A DNA stretch of 64,000 nucleotides from Paraphoma chrysanthemicola (lineage: Eukaryota; Ascomycota; Dothideomycetes; Pleosporales; Phaeosphaeriaceae): contig JAGMWG010000024.1 of NCBI GenBank assembly GCA_020744225.1, positions 372,001 to 436,000 on the forward strand. Reading direction: 5' to 3'. Below, piece after piece: positions 8,824 to 20,871 of this stretch (positions are counted from its first letter, which is position 1; each line of letters begins with the position of its first letter). A model generated the notes under the pieces. The model saw only the letters and a list, made by a program, of their open reading frames with translations. It was not told the origin of the DNA and searched no databases. Position numbers and translations under genes: made by a program.

Positions 8824-10675
8824 ACGTGTTTTATAAGCGAGCGGCGCGTACAACCGAGCGGCGCACCCCACCAGCTTTGATCACCTCTTCGAGCGTACAA
8901 CTCAACCACAATAGATAGCAGTATATAGATAGTAATACGATAGATTAAGTAGTATCTACAGAGTCTTTTTTGCACGTACGGGCGTTGTGCCCAGTCTCTC
9001 TGCACCTGCTGCAGCGCGCAAGAGCCTGGCGGCTGAGGCCTGATTGCTCTCCACCTCGACGCTCTTCACGAGCAATCTGCTGATCAGCCTCACGTTGGGT
9101 AAGTATATCCTCGCCAGCTCCCTTTGTTAAGACTCCCTGCTTCTGTACACGCTTTTTCTTGCGCTGCTTTCGCTTTGATGCTGCCTCGTTAGCCTTTTCA
9201 AGGCTGGTGATCCTCTCGCGCATCAGCTCAGCTGACAGGATCATCACTTCAGCGCCCTTCTTAAGCTGATTGATTGCCTCAATAATTGACGCAGGCGAAG
9301 AGCTCTTGTGTTGGCGTACGCGCTCGCGAATCAGCGTTGATTGAGCCTCAAGCTCACGCGCGTTACTCGGCGTACGAGCCTGCCAGACAGCCTCTGGCAG
9401 AGCAGCAGGTGTAGGTGTACGCAGCTGTACGTCCAGCTTTGACAAGACAGCGTCTGGCTGAAGAGGTACAAGGCCTGCGCCTCGAAAGGCTGAGCAGATA
9501 TTAGCTGTCGTGAACGCGCGGTCAAAGGCTGCCTTGAAAGCTGGCAGAAACTCAAGCTTCGTAATGTGGTTGATGTGGTGTCGGATAAGAGCCTCAACCT
9601 CGCGGCTGTACGCGCGCTTTAACGGCGAGAAGCAGCCAACATCAAGAGGCTGCAGCAGATGAGATGAGTGAGGTGGCATGCAGAGCGTATAGATATTGTT
9701 CTCCTTGCAGAGCTCTTGAAATTCAAGAGAGTGGTGACTCTCATGGCCATCAAGGACAAGCAGGCGACGCGCACCTACAACACGAGTCTTCGTGTAAGCG
9801 TTGAAGTGCTTTAACCACGCAACTCCAAGGTCGTTGTTTGTCCAGCCGTTGTCGCTAACTGCGATCACCCAGTCGCGTGGGATAGCTGCCTCTTCGTACC
9901 AGGCAGACAGGTGATACTGGCCAGCAAAGATGAGAAAGGGTGGGACTGTCCAGCCAGCAGCGTTGATTGCAGCGATCACCGTCACCCACTCACGATTGCC
10001 AGGCTGAATAGCCTTTGGCCGGCCTCTCCTCTCTGACCTAGTCACGACAAGCTGAGTCGTGATCTTGCCCATCATAAAGCCAGCCTCGTCAAAGTTATAG
10101 ACGTCCTCATCGCAGATACCCCACTTGGCTTTTGTCTCCTCTACAAGCTCAAACCAGCGTTGTATAAGGATAGGATCTTCACACAGAGCTCTCTGCCTAT
10201 CGTACGCTCGATTGAAACGCGTCGTAAGACTGTCTGTACGCCTGACAAAGTTGCGCGCCCAGTGGACGCCAACGTGACTAGCAGAGCGCGCAGCCAGCAG
10301 CTTATCAGCCATATCACGTACAGCTGCGTACGTGGGCGCGAATCCACGTCGATCAAGGTCGAGTATATGTCTGACAATCACCTCCTCCTCTAGCTGGGTG
10401 AGCTTCTTTGAGTTGGGCTGGCAATCGCGTCGAGAAGCAATACCAGCGCGTCGGCGGCGGAGTGTTGTTTCAGCTACGTTGTAGACTGCTGCAGCAGATC
10501 GATTGCCTTGCAGTTGGTTAGCTGAGATAGCTGAGATAGCAAGCTGAATATTGGCTTCATTTGGGAGTATTTGAGTAACGTTGCGTTGAACCATTGTCTG
10601 TTGAGATGAGAGAGGTGATCAAAGCTGGTGGGGTGCGCCGCTCGGTTGTACGCGCCGCTCGCTTATAAAACACGT
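8824..10675 (-). mobile_element. Fot1/pogo-type Tc1-mariner transposon, apparently intact
   Basis: Element of 1,852 bp with perfect 65-bp terminal inverted repeats at 8824-8888 and 10611-10675, which begin ACGTGTTTTATAAGC. TA dinucleotides flank it at 8822-8823 and 10676-10677, the usual target duplication of this superfamily. Inside each end the 10-mer CGAGCGGCGC occurs twice, 17 bp apart (8838-8847 and 8855-8864 on the left), a likely transposase-binding arrangement. The internal gene is uninterrupted. Perfect ends and an open frame indicate a recent insertion. It sits inside the older repeat array. Confidence 0.93.
8945..10594 (-). CDS. Fot1/pogo-like DDE transposase
   Basis: 549 aa from the ATG at 10594, only 17 bp inside the right terminal repeat. 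Order of domains: N-terminal psq-type helix-turn-helix (about residues 10-60), CENP-B/Tc5-type DNA-binding region (about 65-135), then a DDE_1 catalytic domain. The catalytic triad is visible: D169 in NFDEAGF, D272 in VLDGHESHHS and D308 in LLQPLDVG, giving DD35D spacing. A coiled, Lys-rich tail follows, and the protein ends in a CCHC zinc knuckle (CSRCRETGHNARTC). No frameshift or stop is present, so it may be functional. It supplies cut-and-paste transposition of the surrounding element. Confidence 0.95.
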   Translation of the reverse strand: MVQRNVTQILPNEANIQLAISAISANQLQGNRSAAAVYNVAETTLRRRRAGIASRRDCQPNSKKLTQLEEEVIVRHILDLDRRGFAPTYAAVRDMADKLLAARSASHVGVHWARNFVRRTDSLTTRFNRAYDRQRALCEDPILIQRWFELVEETKAKWGICDEDVYNFDEAGFMMGKITTQLVVTRSERRGRPKAIQPGNREWVTVIAAINAAGWTVPPFLIFAGQYHLSAWYEEAAIPRDWVIAVSDNGWTNNDLGVAWLKHFNAYTKTRVVGARRLLVLDGHESHHSLEFQELCKENNIYTLCMPPHSSHLLQPLDVGCFSPLKRAYSREVEALIRHHINHITKLEFLPAFKAAFDRAFTTANICSAFRGAGLVPLQPDAVLSKLDVQLRTPTPAALPEAVWQARTPSNARELEAQSTLIRERVRQHKSSSPASIIEAINQLKKGAEVMILSAELMRERITSLEKANEAASKRKQRKKKRVQKQGVLTKGAGEDILTQREADQQIAREERRGGEQSGLSRQALARCSRCRETGHNARTCKKDSVDTT

Positions 10676-12940
10676 TATACTTATATTCTATACTATTAAA
10701 CATACCAAGTTTTAGTAGCTAGGTATTACGCTTATTCTTTAGTATACTTAATTATATAATTAGCTTCTACTTGTGGCATATGTAAATGCATGCGCAAAAT
10801 ACATGCAGAAGAATACAGGAATATGCACTTTCATGCTCTTTAGCAAAAGGTGAGGGGATAGACGAAGCATATTCCCGGATAATGTTAAGATTCGACTAGA
10901 GGCAGGAGACTCAAATCCTCTCATCACCGTAACTACTACTGCTTTAAGAGCCATAGGGAGAACGTCCTTGTTTTCTTCGGTCTCAAATCCGAGAGGGAGG
11001 TTCTTGGTTTGAAGTGTGTGCAAGAGAGGAATTGGCGATGTTTCGAATTTGGCAAAACAGACTCATGAAGAGATACGCGCTCTTTTGATGGTAACGTTAT
11101 GTTCACCATTGTGTAGAACAACAACGACGACGGCGAATCGTAAGATATTTATACTTCCAGGGCACATGGACTTCATCTTTGATATATGTAGCCCACGTAA
11201 TGTGACATGACCAAGCCCCAGGCTACTGTCTCATGGTACGTATCTATCATGTTCTTGGAAAAGTAAAGAAGAACACATGGAAGGTCTTGGCTCGAGATTC
11301 TCGTAGCAATGTTGGGTTCGTCCTTGTAGGTAGAGAGAGAAAGAACGACAAATTCTGAGATTTTATACCTCACACACTGCGCCAACACGCATGAACCTCG
11401 CATGACTTGGATGTCCGATATATGGTGTCACGTGCAGTGATTTCTAGGCGTCGTACAACTTAAAGCAGATGCTGCTGTCACAAAGAGCATCAAAGTCTCT
11501 GATGCTTAGACTTGCACACGGAAGACAACTCCATTAGTTCTCCCATACGCTGCTTTGAAGCTTATAAATTGAAGTCGAGTGTTAAGGAGGTAATTCTTGG
11601 AGATGGAAGGAGCCGCAAGACTTCATACCTCAAGTCTAGCGCTCGGGTTCCCTACATACGAGGACTGTCGTGTGCTTTTCATGAACGCTCCTCACTCTCG
11701 AGACTAACATTTCAAGCTTTGTTGCATATGTTCCGATGGAGACATCGTACCTTCTTCTCCCTGTTTAGTTCCGCCAATCGACCAACAGGTAGAAAACATG
11801 GCATTCCTCGTATAACTTTTTGTAGAGAAAGCTAGCACATCAGTCTTAGCCCTCATGTTTCGAACGGTCGACTTCGCCTTCTGCGAAAACGACCATCGCG
11901 TATGAAGCACCTCACATTGCGACACCTGTGAAGCTCCCGGCAGTCAACAAACACACCAGACATATGTTGGCCTTGGGTATTTTGTTTTCCGAAAGCCCCC
12001 AAAGCTATGGAAGACTTCTCGCTATATTTTGAAACCTCCCCTTGGAGCGCGATGCGTAATAAAGAAGTAGAGCCAGGGAACTGTTCGTGGGATTTATACA
12101 GCACACACCCTCACTCCACTTGTGCCAGTCCGCAGCGCCGCAATACAAAAACCACACGCTCGGATTCACATGTCTCTCGCAACAGTCTGTGGGTATACTT
12201 TCGTAGAAGCCATGTCCTGCATTTTCTTTCCTGCGCCAAACAGTCCAGGTGCTTCAAACCTCCACCGTCCCGTCTCTAACCCCACTTCACCCCTCCCCCA
12301 TCCCGTCCTAACCACCCGTCCCGTCCATCCCGCACCCAACCTACCCCATCCAGCAACTCGCCCATGAGGTGTCGAAAACAGGCCCATTTCGACAGCGGGA
12401 AGGGAGTGCATGATTGGCGATTTGTCGCGCACGGCACACCGCAGCGGAAAACCGGCGTAGTTGGTGTTCGGTTCGCGGTGCAGCAGGGCAGGTGAGGCTG
12501 GTGCGGCAAGCGAGCCGAGTGGGTGCGCGGGCGGTGTGCGGCGGTATTGTGGTTGCGTGGTACGAGACGCGCAGCGCGGTGACGAGGACGGGTTGGGGAC
12601 GGGAAGGGTGCTGGGGTGGGAGCAAGGGATTGCTAGGAAGCTGTGCCGTGAGTGCGTGGTTTTCATAATTAGCGGTAACGTTTGGACGGGAAGAGAGTGT
12701 GAAGAGGCATTTTCAGGTCAAGATTGGGACATGATGCATTCGTTGCTATCCAAACAATTCCCTCGAAGAAACACCATGCACGCCAGGGTATGCGCAACGC
12801 GCTGCATCGATCCGCTGATATTGTATGCGCCAAAGAACCAAAAAGATGCGTAAACAAGCAAAGCGACCTCGAACACTTCAATGATCGCTGCTGAAAAGTT
12901 ACACGAACCTGCAACACCAGTGCTGTCCGCGCGCTCAGTC
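10676..12940. other. No gene recognised
   Basis: The first ~100 bp continue the AT-rich repeat interrupted by the transposon. The remainder has only short frames (largest ~166 codons, antisense-like and low-complexity at 12166-12666). It presumably includes the kinesin 3' UTR. A stretch around 10890-10930 recalls a tRNA T-arm, but no cloverleaf can be formed. Confidence 0.45.
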
Positions 12941-15900
12941 CTACTCTTCCTTCTTGACGAGCGACTTTGTCTGCTTTTTCGCCGTGCCAATGTGTGTGTT
13001 GTGCACCTTGGTCGCAAACTTGAGACTTGTTACCGTCTCTTGCAAATGTGCTTGTAGTGGGCTGACCATGACGAACATGAGCGTCTTGGAGTTGCCGCCG
13101 AGCGAGTATTGGAGGAGGTATGTCAACTGCACACGTTAGTTCAAGCCTTTTGACGATCTCCCGTGCGTCACAAACCTTTGAGTTCCTGTATGGGATGTGC
13201 GCGCCCTCTTTTGACGATCCAAGCGCATTGATCACGTCGCCCAGACAACTCAAGCTCTTGTTGATATTTTGCGTCTCTTTCAACCGCGCACCTTCGGCCT
13301 TCGAATGCTCTAGCCTCTCCGAACCAGCAAGATCGACGAGATTGAGAGTGCCCTCGCTCTTCTCGCCCGTGATCTCGTTGGTACCCACAAGCTTCAGGAT
13401 GAAGACTGAGTGACTTCGACTTGACCGCATGTTCGCCTTCGTCGCGGCGACGGTCCTGTTCTTGCTGGCTGTGTCAAGAATTTCGTCAACCCGCTCTGGG
13501 CCATCAAGAGCGACACTGACGACATTCTCCAAATACGTTTGCTTCTTAGCTTGGTCATGCCTGACTTCCACCTTCTTCTTGTCCAGATCCTCAGAGCGTC
13601 CGAGCAGATCGTTGTACGTTTCATTGTACACCTCAATGAAAGATCCAAGCATGGTGTATCGCCAGCCCTTCTCTTCCAGACGTTGGGCCTCCGCGTATAT
13701 TTGCGCCACGGCACGCGGAATCATGCCGTCAAGCGAAGACATGGTGTATGTCTTTCCGGAGCCAGTCTGACCGTAGCAGAAGATGCATACATTGTAGCCG
13801 TCTAGCGCACTCTGCACCAGCTGGCTAATCTCCTCAAACACCTCGGCATTCTGCGAGTCGGGGCCAAATACCCGATCGAATGAGTAAGCATATGAGGCTG
13901 TGATGTCCTTGCCGGTGGCGCTCTGCTTGCTTGGACCCAGCACGGCGACCTCTTTACTATCGGTGTCGTTGTCTGGAAAGGAGATGGATGCTGGATCTGC
14001 TTCGTGCGCATGAACCGGCCGCACACGGCACATGACTCGGATGTTGCCCTTGAGTTCCTGCACCTGGTTGAACAGTTTTCGCCGTAGTGTCTCCTCTTGT
14101 CGCAGCTTCTCGTGCGCTCGTTCGGCAGCATCGATAGCCTCTTGCATTCGGCGATGGAGATCGTTGAACGCTTGCGATTGGGCCTGGCTGTCGGACTCAA
14201 GGAAGTCAATCTTCTCTTTCATGGCCTTGTTTGCGGCATCGAGTGTCAGGTTGTTCGTCGTCGCCTCAGTCAACTGGCCCTGCAGGCCAGTCTTGAGAGA
14301 CCTCTCGCGATCGAGCTCCGCTTTGACGTTGATGAGCTCGCCTTGAACCAACTGCATCTCACGCTGCTTCACATCTGCGTCCACGGCCGCCATCCGCAGC
14401 TTCGATGCATACTCTGCCTCCTTCTCTTGCGCATCTTGAGTCCGACGCATTCGCTCAGCCTCACTCTCCGCATCAATCTTCTTGCGCAGCTCAGCTAGCT
14501 CCTCACTGTGGGCTTTGAGCAGCTTGTCAATCCGACCCTCGTAGTCTTTCCGCGTCTTTTCTTCTGCATCTTCTTGGTCCCTGCGCATGCGCCTGGCGTC
14601 TTTTTCGTGCCGCGATTGTAGATCATCCACTTCGTTTCGAAGTTTGCGATTGAGCTCGTCTGTCTCGAAAGAGTGGTTGCGTTTTGTCATTTCGAGCTCC
14701 ATCTTCACCGTTGTGAAACAGCTCTGCGTGTCCTTGAGTTCGGTCTCCAAGCCTCTATTGACTGTCTCCAGCCGCGTGCGAATCGTTTCGAGCTCAGTTA
14801 CTGCAAATCTGGATTAGCACGAGTTGGGTCGCACAGAGAAACCACTACATACCACGAGCTTGCAACTGTTGTATGGTGTCTTGATAATTAGTCGCTTGTT
14901 GCATGCCTCCCTCCATCTTTTCTTTGAAGTTGAGAAACTCGCGTTCCATGGCCGCTATCCGATCGTCGTAGAAATCTGGACAACGCTCGTTAGTGAATCT
15001 GTTCAGAAATGGAGCCTGCTTTCGTGGTGTGGAGGAAGGCGGTCTGACAGGCGTTGGGGTCGCACACTGTCGCGCCGGCGTTGCTCGCGGTAGTTGAGAC
15101 CGAGCACGCTGAGGAAGTAGGAAAGGGTTCGGCTCCTTGCCAGGAATCGTTCCACGTCCGACGGGACTGTCTCGAGTCACTGCCTTCGGATTGCCCAAGG
15201 TGAGCTCTCCGAGAGTGGTGCAGATATCGTCGCAGCTGGTGTCGGCAGGCTCTTCCATGACGGGGGTGATCGAACGAAGGTTGGAAGGAGAGGAGACAAA
15301 TCTCGGGTGGGAGAGCTCAACAACTCTCCTGGGGGGTACATTGAGAGAGTTCGGGCGCTTCTGCGCTCTCGGCGCATGCTTCGATACATGTAGGAAATCC
15401 TTTGGAATCGTAGATAGATGAGAGGGGTGCACACCTTTGCGCTCAGAAGCATCATCTTCGTCTTCATCTTCGTCGCGCTGCTTCATTGCAGTCGCTGGCC
15501 GCATGCCCTGGTGATGCGACTTGCTCCTACCATGCGAGCCGTACGCTGACTTTGGCCTCGCATTGACACTTGGGACTCGGGCGACTGGCCCCGCGCTACC
15601 GCTGAAAGAAGCAGTGGACGCATGCTTGACGGGTCTATTCATGTGCATCCGCGATGTCGATGCGCCGAACCCGCGACCAATGGTGTTCTTAACGCCGCTC
15701 GGGAGCGGGCGCGAGCTCGCAGGCGCAGCAGGCTTCTGGTTGTATTCGACGGCCTTTTCAACGAGGGTTTTCCTCTGCTTCGAGGCGGGCTCGGGTACTG
15801 CAGCAGTCAGTTGCATGTTCGCATGGCTGCAGACGGCGATGGGAAGTTTACGGCCGGAGGGCTTGTGCTTGTTCGCCGTCGGCGCGAGCATTGCGCTGCG

Positions 15901-16101
15901 TGAGTTCGTGCTGGCAGTATCCAGTTCAGCGAGCGGTCGGTTCTGAGACGATAGCATCTTGGGCAATTGCGAAGGAGGCTTCAGTCCAGAAGGCTTCAAG
16001 AAAGACTGTGGTGCGCCGTAGTATCAGTACAGAGTCGCTGTTGTTGTGAGTGGCTGCCGTACCTCGTTCTCGTTCGCCAGCTCTGCCTTGATGTAGTCCA
16101 T
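12941..16101 (-). CDS. klpA: Kinesin-14 C-terminal motor (KlpA/Klp2/Kar3 type)
   Basis: Minus-end-directed spindle motor by family. Four exons: 16101-16063, 16005-14853, 14800-13176 and 13126-12941, giving 1,000 aa. The 13-codon first exon (MDYIKAELANENE) splices in phase to SFLKPSGLK, so I prefer it to the in-frame TTG at 15999. Residues ~1-370 are a basic Ser/Pro-rich tail, ~375-640 a long coiled coil, and ~645-980 the motor. The neck-motor junction ELKGNIRVMCRVRP marks a C-terminal motor. Visible motor signatures are the P-loop GQTGSGKT (~residue 751), NXXSSRSH-type switch I (MRSSRSH) and switch II DLAGSERL. The last exon (LTYLLQYSLGGNSKT) completes the motor and ends in a short Lys-rich tail. 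The frame stays open past the last donor, but the protein there loses all motor similarity. Confidence 0.93.
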
Positions 16102-18143
16102 GATGTGCAAGAAGGAAGAATGTCACCAAAGCATGCTCTGTCGCGGCCAAAAGCAAAAGCGCGTCGTCGAGTTGTTGTCGCTGGTGATGGCAGACAGATG
16201 TCGTGGTGTTGCGCAGTCGGTATCTCGGTGTGTTTACAAACACAGCAAGCGCACCATCCCTGCCGTTGCCCCACCCCAACGCGATCTAGCGTGCTGGCTT
16301 ATACCTCTCTAACTTTTCAATACCACATCCACACAGCTATAGAGTCCGCATCTACTGCCCAAGACCTCTTGTTGGAAGTACACGCCATTGGTATCGTTGG
16401 AAAATCAAAATACCCGCAGAAGCAAGCGATGGTCTTTGTATCATGCAAAAGCGAAAGCATCCTCTCGCATGGGTTCCGTTCTCGTTGCACATCGATTTGT
16501 CCGATGCACCCACAGATGCGGATATGGTGCTACCAGAAAGGTATGAGCTTTCAACGGTAGACTCAGTATACGAACTATGATGCACAAGCGATTGCCATCG
16601 AAATATTCAATGTCGCGAAAATGTTCTGACTATATCCGTCCGCCTTGCTCGTCTATAAATCAGCTCGCCATCACCCTTCTTCTTGTAGCGAACATCGGTC
16701 GCGCAGCATGCTATGCCACAATACACCAAACAAGGTCTATGCTTCCTTTTGACCAAACACTGCACTATTCAAGCCCCGTGTTTCTTCCTCGATCTTGCGC
16801 GCTGAATGACGATTGTGTCCTTCAGCGATTGGTTTCGCGCCGATAATAGATACCTGTGACATGCTGCATGAGTCTCTTGTCTTCCAGTATCTCAACGTGT
16901 GATTTTACAGTATTTGTGCATCCAGAAGGACTCGGCAGGTCTAGAAACGAGGAGATGGCATTTCGCATACAGTTCTCAATGATTAAGAAAAATTACTCTA
17001 TGGCTGAATTGGAATAATACATGGCACTGCAGCTAGATCCTTAGAAGCATTTACTATAAATCGCCGATTCATCCCTTCGCTCTTTTCAACCGCTCCTTGA
17101 AGAGCCTCTTACCTCTGCGTTGAGATCAGAATGGCGACAACCTGTACTGCATGAGCTTGGTCCAGTCGGCCTTGGAAGCGATATTTCGTGCTGTCTACTC
17201 CACTCCAATAGCAATCGTGGATACAGGTTATAATTACAATCACATCTCTATCCGTTTTCATCATTCACCGAAAATGACTATTCTGCAAGGCTGCCTCGAA
17301 GTGCCTGCACCTGTGTCGAATGTGTCAATTCTTCTCGAGTATCAAATTGTTCCCATTCAAGATGTATGGTTCCTCGCACATTTTGAATCATTCGGAAAGT
17401 GCCATCTTAATATACACTAAGAAGCCCGCACTAGGCTGAAATGCTATTCAGGCCATAAAATCTAACCCACCTTGTTCTCTTGCCCCAGCCTTGAATTCAT
17501 TGCCCTTACGAAGTTGTCAGAAATTCAAGGACAGCGAAGAATAATGTCTGAAATTGTTGATGGAAAAGATACATGCTCGTTGCTGGCATCCAAACAGATC
17601 TGTAGTGTTCAGGACTCCAAAGACTTTTATAGTCATCGCTGTGAAAGTCACCTAAGCAGCATTCAACACCGAGGGCCTACGAAGTATGTCTTTTTGCCGA
17701 CGAAAGGAGTCTGTGACGAAGCCTTAATATACCAGAAGGGCATAATTCTACATCGTCTCTTTATCCTCCTCTTCACCAAATTCTCATCAAGAAAACCGGA
17801 ACTTTTCGCGCCTGGATTTGATGTCTCGAGATCAAGAAATCAATGCGCCCTTTCCATGTTCGCTCCGTGTTTTTTCCTACGCAGCTCATGAATCTCGCAC
17901 ATTCACGACCGCAACTACACTCAATCTACTACAAACGTCTTGAGACTTACTATATAAGTCAAGATGCGAAGCAAGCGAAGCAAGCGTACATGGCTATACA
18001 CACGTTCACAAAAATATAAACCATTCAATTACATGTCCTCCGCTCTGTTGATCTGGGATAGAAGTACCTCGCTCGCATCCACTGCTACCAACCCTCAACA
18101 AGATACGTCTTGAATTGATATAAAAAAGAAGAGCATTATCCCG
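16102..18143. other. No gene recognised
   Basis: Upstream flank of the kinesin gene. Short frames only; the longest (17472-17891) has no protein-like character. TATATAAG occurs near 17950. Confidence 0.45.
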
Positions 18144-19015
18144 ATGCAGGGCTGGTTGTCCCGAAACCTGCGATGTGCCCGTGTTTTTGGCCCGCTGAGA
18201 ACACTACCTAATCCGACCATCTTTTCACTCACCCATCAGAGCATCAGCAGATTAAGCTCTCGCTCTTCATACTCGCTGCTCACAAGAGCACAAAGCCTGC
18301 GACTCATGCAAGAACAACGTGCATGTAATCGCGCCCATCTTCTTGCTCCCGTGCATATTTCAATGCTACATAAACTCCTCCTCGCCCTCACGCTATCCCT
18401 CACTACACATCCTGTTTTTGCTGGAATTGAGGACCAAATCAAATAACGAGCCACTCGATGTCTTCTTCCTATCTCAAAACGTTTTAGGTGCCTGTCTCAA
18501 AACGTCTTAGGAAAGTCGTATGATTTCTCGCTTCTCGAAAACATAACTCAGCTGCTACATGAGCCTGTCCATGTTTCCCCTCGCCTATACTCCACCTACT
18601 CCAATTCATTGAGTCGCTACTTGAAAACATGTCGCATGATTCTTTACCCTTCGCAATCACCGCCCATCAGACCGAATATATATATACCTGCACCTCTCCA
18701 ACCCAGCATTCCTTCTTCCCTCAGCATGTTCAACAAAGTCTGCAAGAACTTCAAAAGATTTGGTATAAATTCGCCATGTCCTCCTCGTCTTCCAGAACTC
18801 ACCAAAATTCCGCCGATGTCCGTTCTCCTACCTTTCGCGTCATATCCAAACGAGTTACTGTATATGTCATCGCTGCGATCGTCCTTGCTTCAGTAAAGTG
18901 CCACGTAGCTACTCGAGTTCACCCACTCAGTGGGTATAAAATCCCATCTAATTCCAATATCTTGCTGCTTTCCCTTCGCACACTTCCACCCCACCGACCC
19001 ACGAAAAGATAGGCA
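18144..19015 (+). other. Series of TATA-box / pyrimidine-leader / small-ORF modules
   Basis: Two promoter-like arrangements are visible. TATATATA near 18678 is followed by a C/T-rich leader and an ATG at 18726 (56 codons). TATAAAA near 18935 is followed by a C/T-rich leader and the ATG at 19016. An earlier frame ends in a 27-codon peptide resembling a signal peptide (ATG at 18363). None matches a family I know. Confidence 0.3.
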
Positions 19016-19180
19016 ATGTCTTTCCTCTCTTTACCCAAAATAATATCAGCAGCAACCAATGGCAGACGTGCTGTCCCTGTTGCCGCACGCGTTGCATATT
19101 CTCGAACTCTCAACGACGCCTACGCTACGTTTTGGAAAAAGGGGGTCAATGCCTACGAACATTTGTATCCGCAGATGTAA
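19016..19180 (+). CDS. Possible small protein, 54 aa
   Basis: ATG at 19016 lies ~80 bp after a TATAAAA box and a C/T-rich leader. The product is basic and amphipathic at its N-terminus (MSFLSLPKIISAATNGRRAV), then has an aromatic end (FWKKGVNAYEHLYPQM). This looks like a small mitochondrial inner-membrane or respiratory-chain accessory protein, but I cannot assign a family. Codon endings favour C/T as in real genes of the window. Without homologues it stays a candidate. Confidence 0.3.
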   Translation: MSFLSLPKIISAATNGRRAVPVAARVAYSRTLNDAYATFWKKGVNAYEHLYPQM

Positions 19181-19702
19181 ACATTCCCACAACATCTTGA
19201 CGTAAGTATACACATAATCAGATATCCCAGACACACCACACCATTTGATTGGTGCATTCAGCAAAAGGTGCCGACAAATATGGTATCAGCGTAGTTGTTC
19301 TTCTAGTAGAGGCTGCTGGAGTACATGACCTCCACTCCTCATCCCTCATCCCTCATCCCTCTTATCCCTCATTATTCCTTCATAACAATGGCGAGTACAT
19401 CTAAGAGTTCAAGAAGAAAAACAAGACTCATGTCGTTCTCGACGGCATTCTGTCTTCTTCCGAAGTTCTTGACGAGGTGGCTGCATGTCTTCAGGATCCC
19501 CTTTTGAACTTTGTAGTGTTAACAGCCCATAAGTCTCCAGATACTTCAAAACATGTTGAATATGTTCGAGCAGTAGATATCCCCTTACCACGCCTAATGC
19601 GCGTCCCAACTCCCACCTTCCTCTACAATAAAACCCCCAACCCCCCTCCCCACGATCTTCCTACAAGCATTTCCTGCACCATGCCTAGCCTTCCCAACTC
19701 CA
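19181..19702. other. Gap with a (CATCCCT)n tract and a coding-like stretch
   Basis: A 7-bp repeat (CATCCCT, about four units) lies near 19340-19372. From 19405 to about 19600 a plus-strand frame reads like protein (contains THVVLDGILSSSEVLDEVA) but a TAA at 19402 blocks it upstream and no ATG or splice site joins it convincingly. It overlaps nothing else until the acyltransferase end at 19703. Confidence 0.35.
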
Positions 19703-20871
19703 TCACCGCCTCCTCGCACCCCAGACCTGCAAAAACGCCACTTTATCCTCGACACCCAACCCCACCCTCTTGACTCTCCCCAAACGCGCCAAATCCTCCG
19801 CCACACGATCAAGCACCCGCTGCTCATCCGGACTAACCTCCTCCTCTCTATTCTTCCCATTGCCAATCTCGACCTCCATTGCACCTTCGTCCTCGTCCTG
19901 GCCATTCTGCTTGAAGGCCGGGAGGTCGAAGATATTAGTATCGTAGCCGCTCGCCTTCGCTTTCGACGGCTCAGTCGCAGGAAAGTCTTGCGTGCGCGAG
20001 TTATAGATCTTGGTTGCTATCCTAACGCGCATTTGGTGCGTGGGTTTGTGCAGCAATTTCCAGATCCATGACGCGTAACCGCCGGGGACAGGGGTGGTGA
20101 TGTCCTGGGGCGTGTAGCGCAGGTTGACGGCATAGATTTTGGTGGTGCCGGATGCACTGAGCAGACATGGCGAGAGTGGGAGTATGCCGCGCCCGTTTGT
20201 GGTGGTGGTTTCGGGGAAGACGCAGATTATCTTGGTGGGGTTTTGCTCGGTGAGCTCGGCGAGGGTGAACAGCTTCGCGTCCTTGGAAGGAGCGAGTTGT
20301 GGTGGGGAGAAGGCGAGCAGGATGGCGCGGAAGAGGGTTATGCGTTCGACTTTGCGGGTGTGAGGGTATGCGCGGGTGAAGATGGGTTGGAAGATGCCGG
20401 CGAGGTAGAGCGGGTCGAGCGGGGACGTGAAGGAGCTGGCGATGATGGTGCCAGCTTTGGGAAGATGGTCGCGCGCGGCGTTCAATTGTCTATGCGAGAG
20501 TTAGCTATACCGGGACGACGCAATGGTGTATGATAGTGTCGGCGCACCCTCTCTTCACTCCATCAACCTGCAGGTCCACCCACCACACACCAGGTATACC
20601 TAGCATGAGCCATAATGCGCAGTACTTGATCGCGTGTCCGACCGGCACCCATTCGAGGACGGTAAAGTACAGTGTCGAGATGCCGAGTAGGAATGGCAGG
20701 CGTATGAGGAAGACAAAAAGCGACACGGGTGTCCAAAGAAAGCCTGACGGGGCGGGAGGGACTGGCAGGAAGGGCGCAATGGCGGTGCCTGTGAGTTGTA
20801 GTCAGCTGCTGAAGGTATTGCGAAAATGACGTAGCCTCACCTTTATCGCGGAACTGGCTGTACTTCTCCAT
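19703..20871 (-). CDS. LOA1: Loa1/Vps66-type lysophosphatidic acid acyltransferase
   Basis: Predicted ER or lipid-droplet enzyme that makes phosphatidic acid from lysophosphatidate and acyl-CoA, by similarity to yeast Loa1 (YPR139C). Three exons: 20871-20841, 20788-20548 and 20489-19703, giving 352 aa. The start MEKYSQFRDKGTAIAPFLP matches the yeast N-terminus (MEKY..WRD.G..IAPFLP) and decides the small first exon. Two hydrophobic segments (about residues 28-85) anchor the protein. The acyltransferase region follows: TIIASSFTSPLDPLYLAG in the position of motif I, and FPETTTTNGRGIL as the motif III block. The usual motif-I histidine is not seen, as serine and phenylalanine occupy that area. 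The tail is acidic and hydrophilic. Confidence 0.85.

Noticed and set aside
10880..10935. tRNA-like string (GGAGACTCAAATCCTCT)
   Set aside because: No acceptor, D- or anticodon stem can be formed around it.
12166..12666. 166-codon minus-strand frame
   Set aside because: Low-complexity Pro/Ser and Gly/Trp runs caused by C-rich sequence; no start context or conserved motif.
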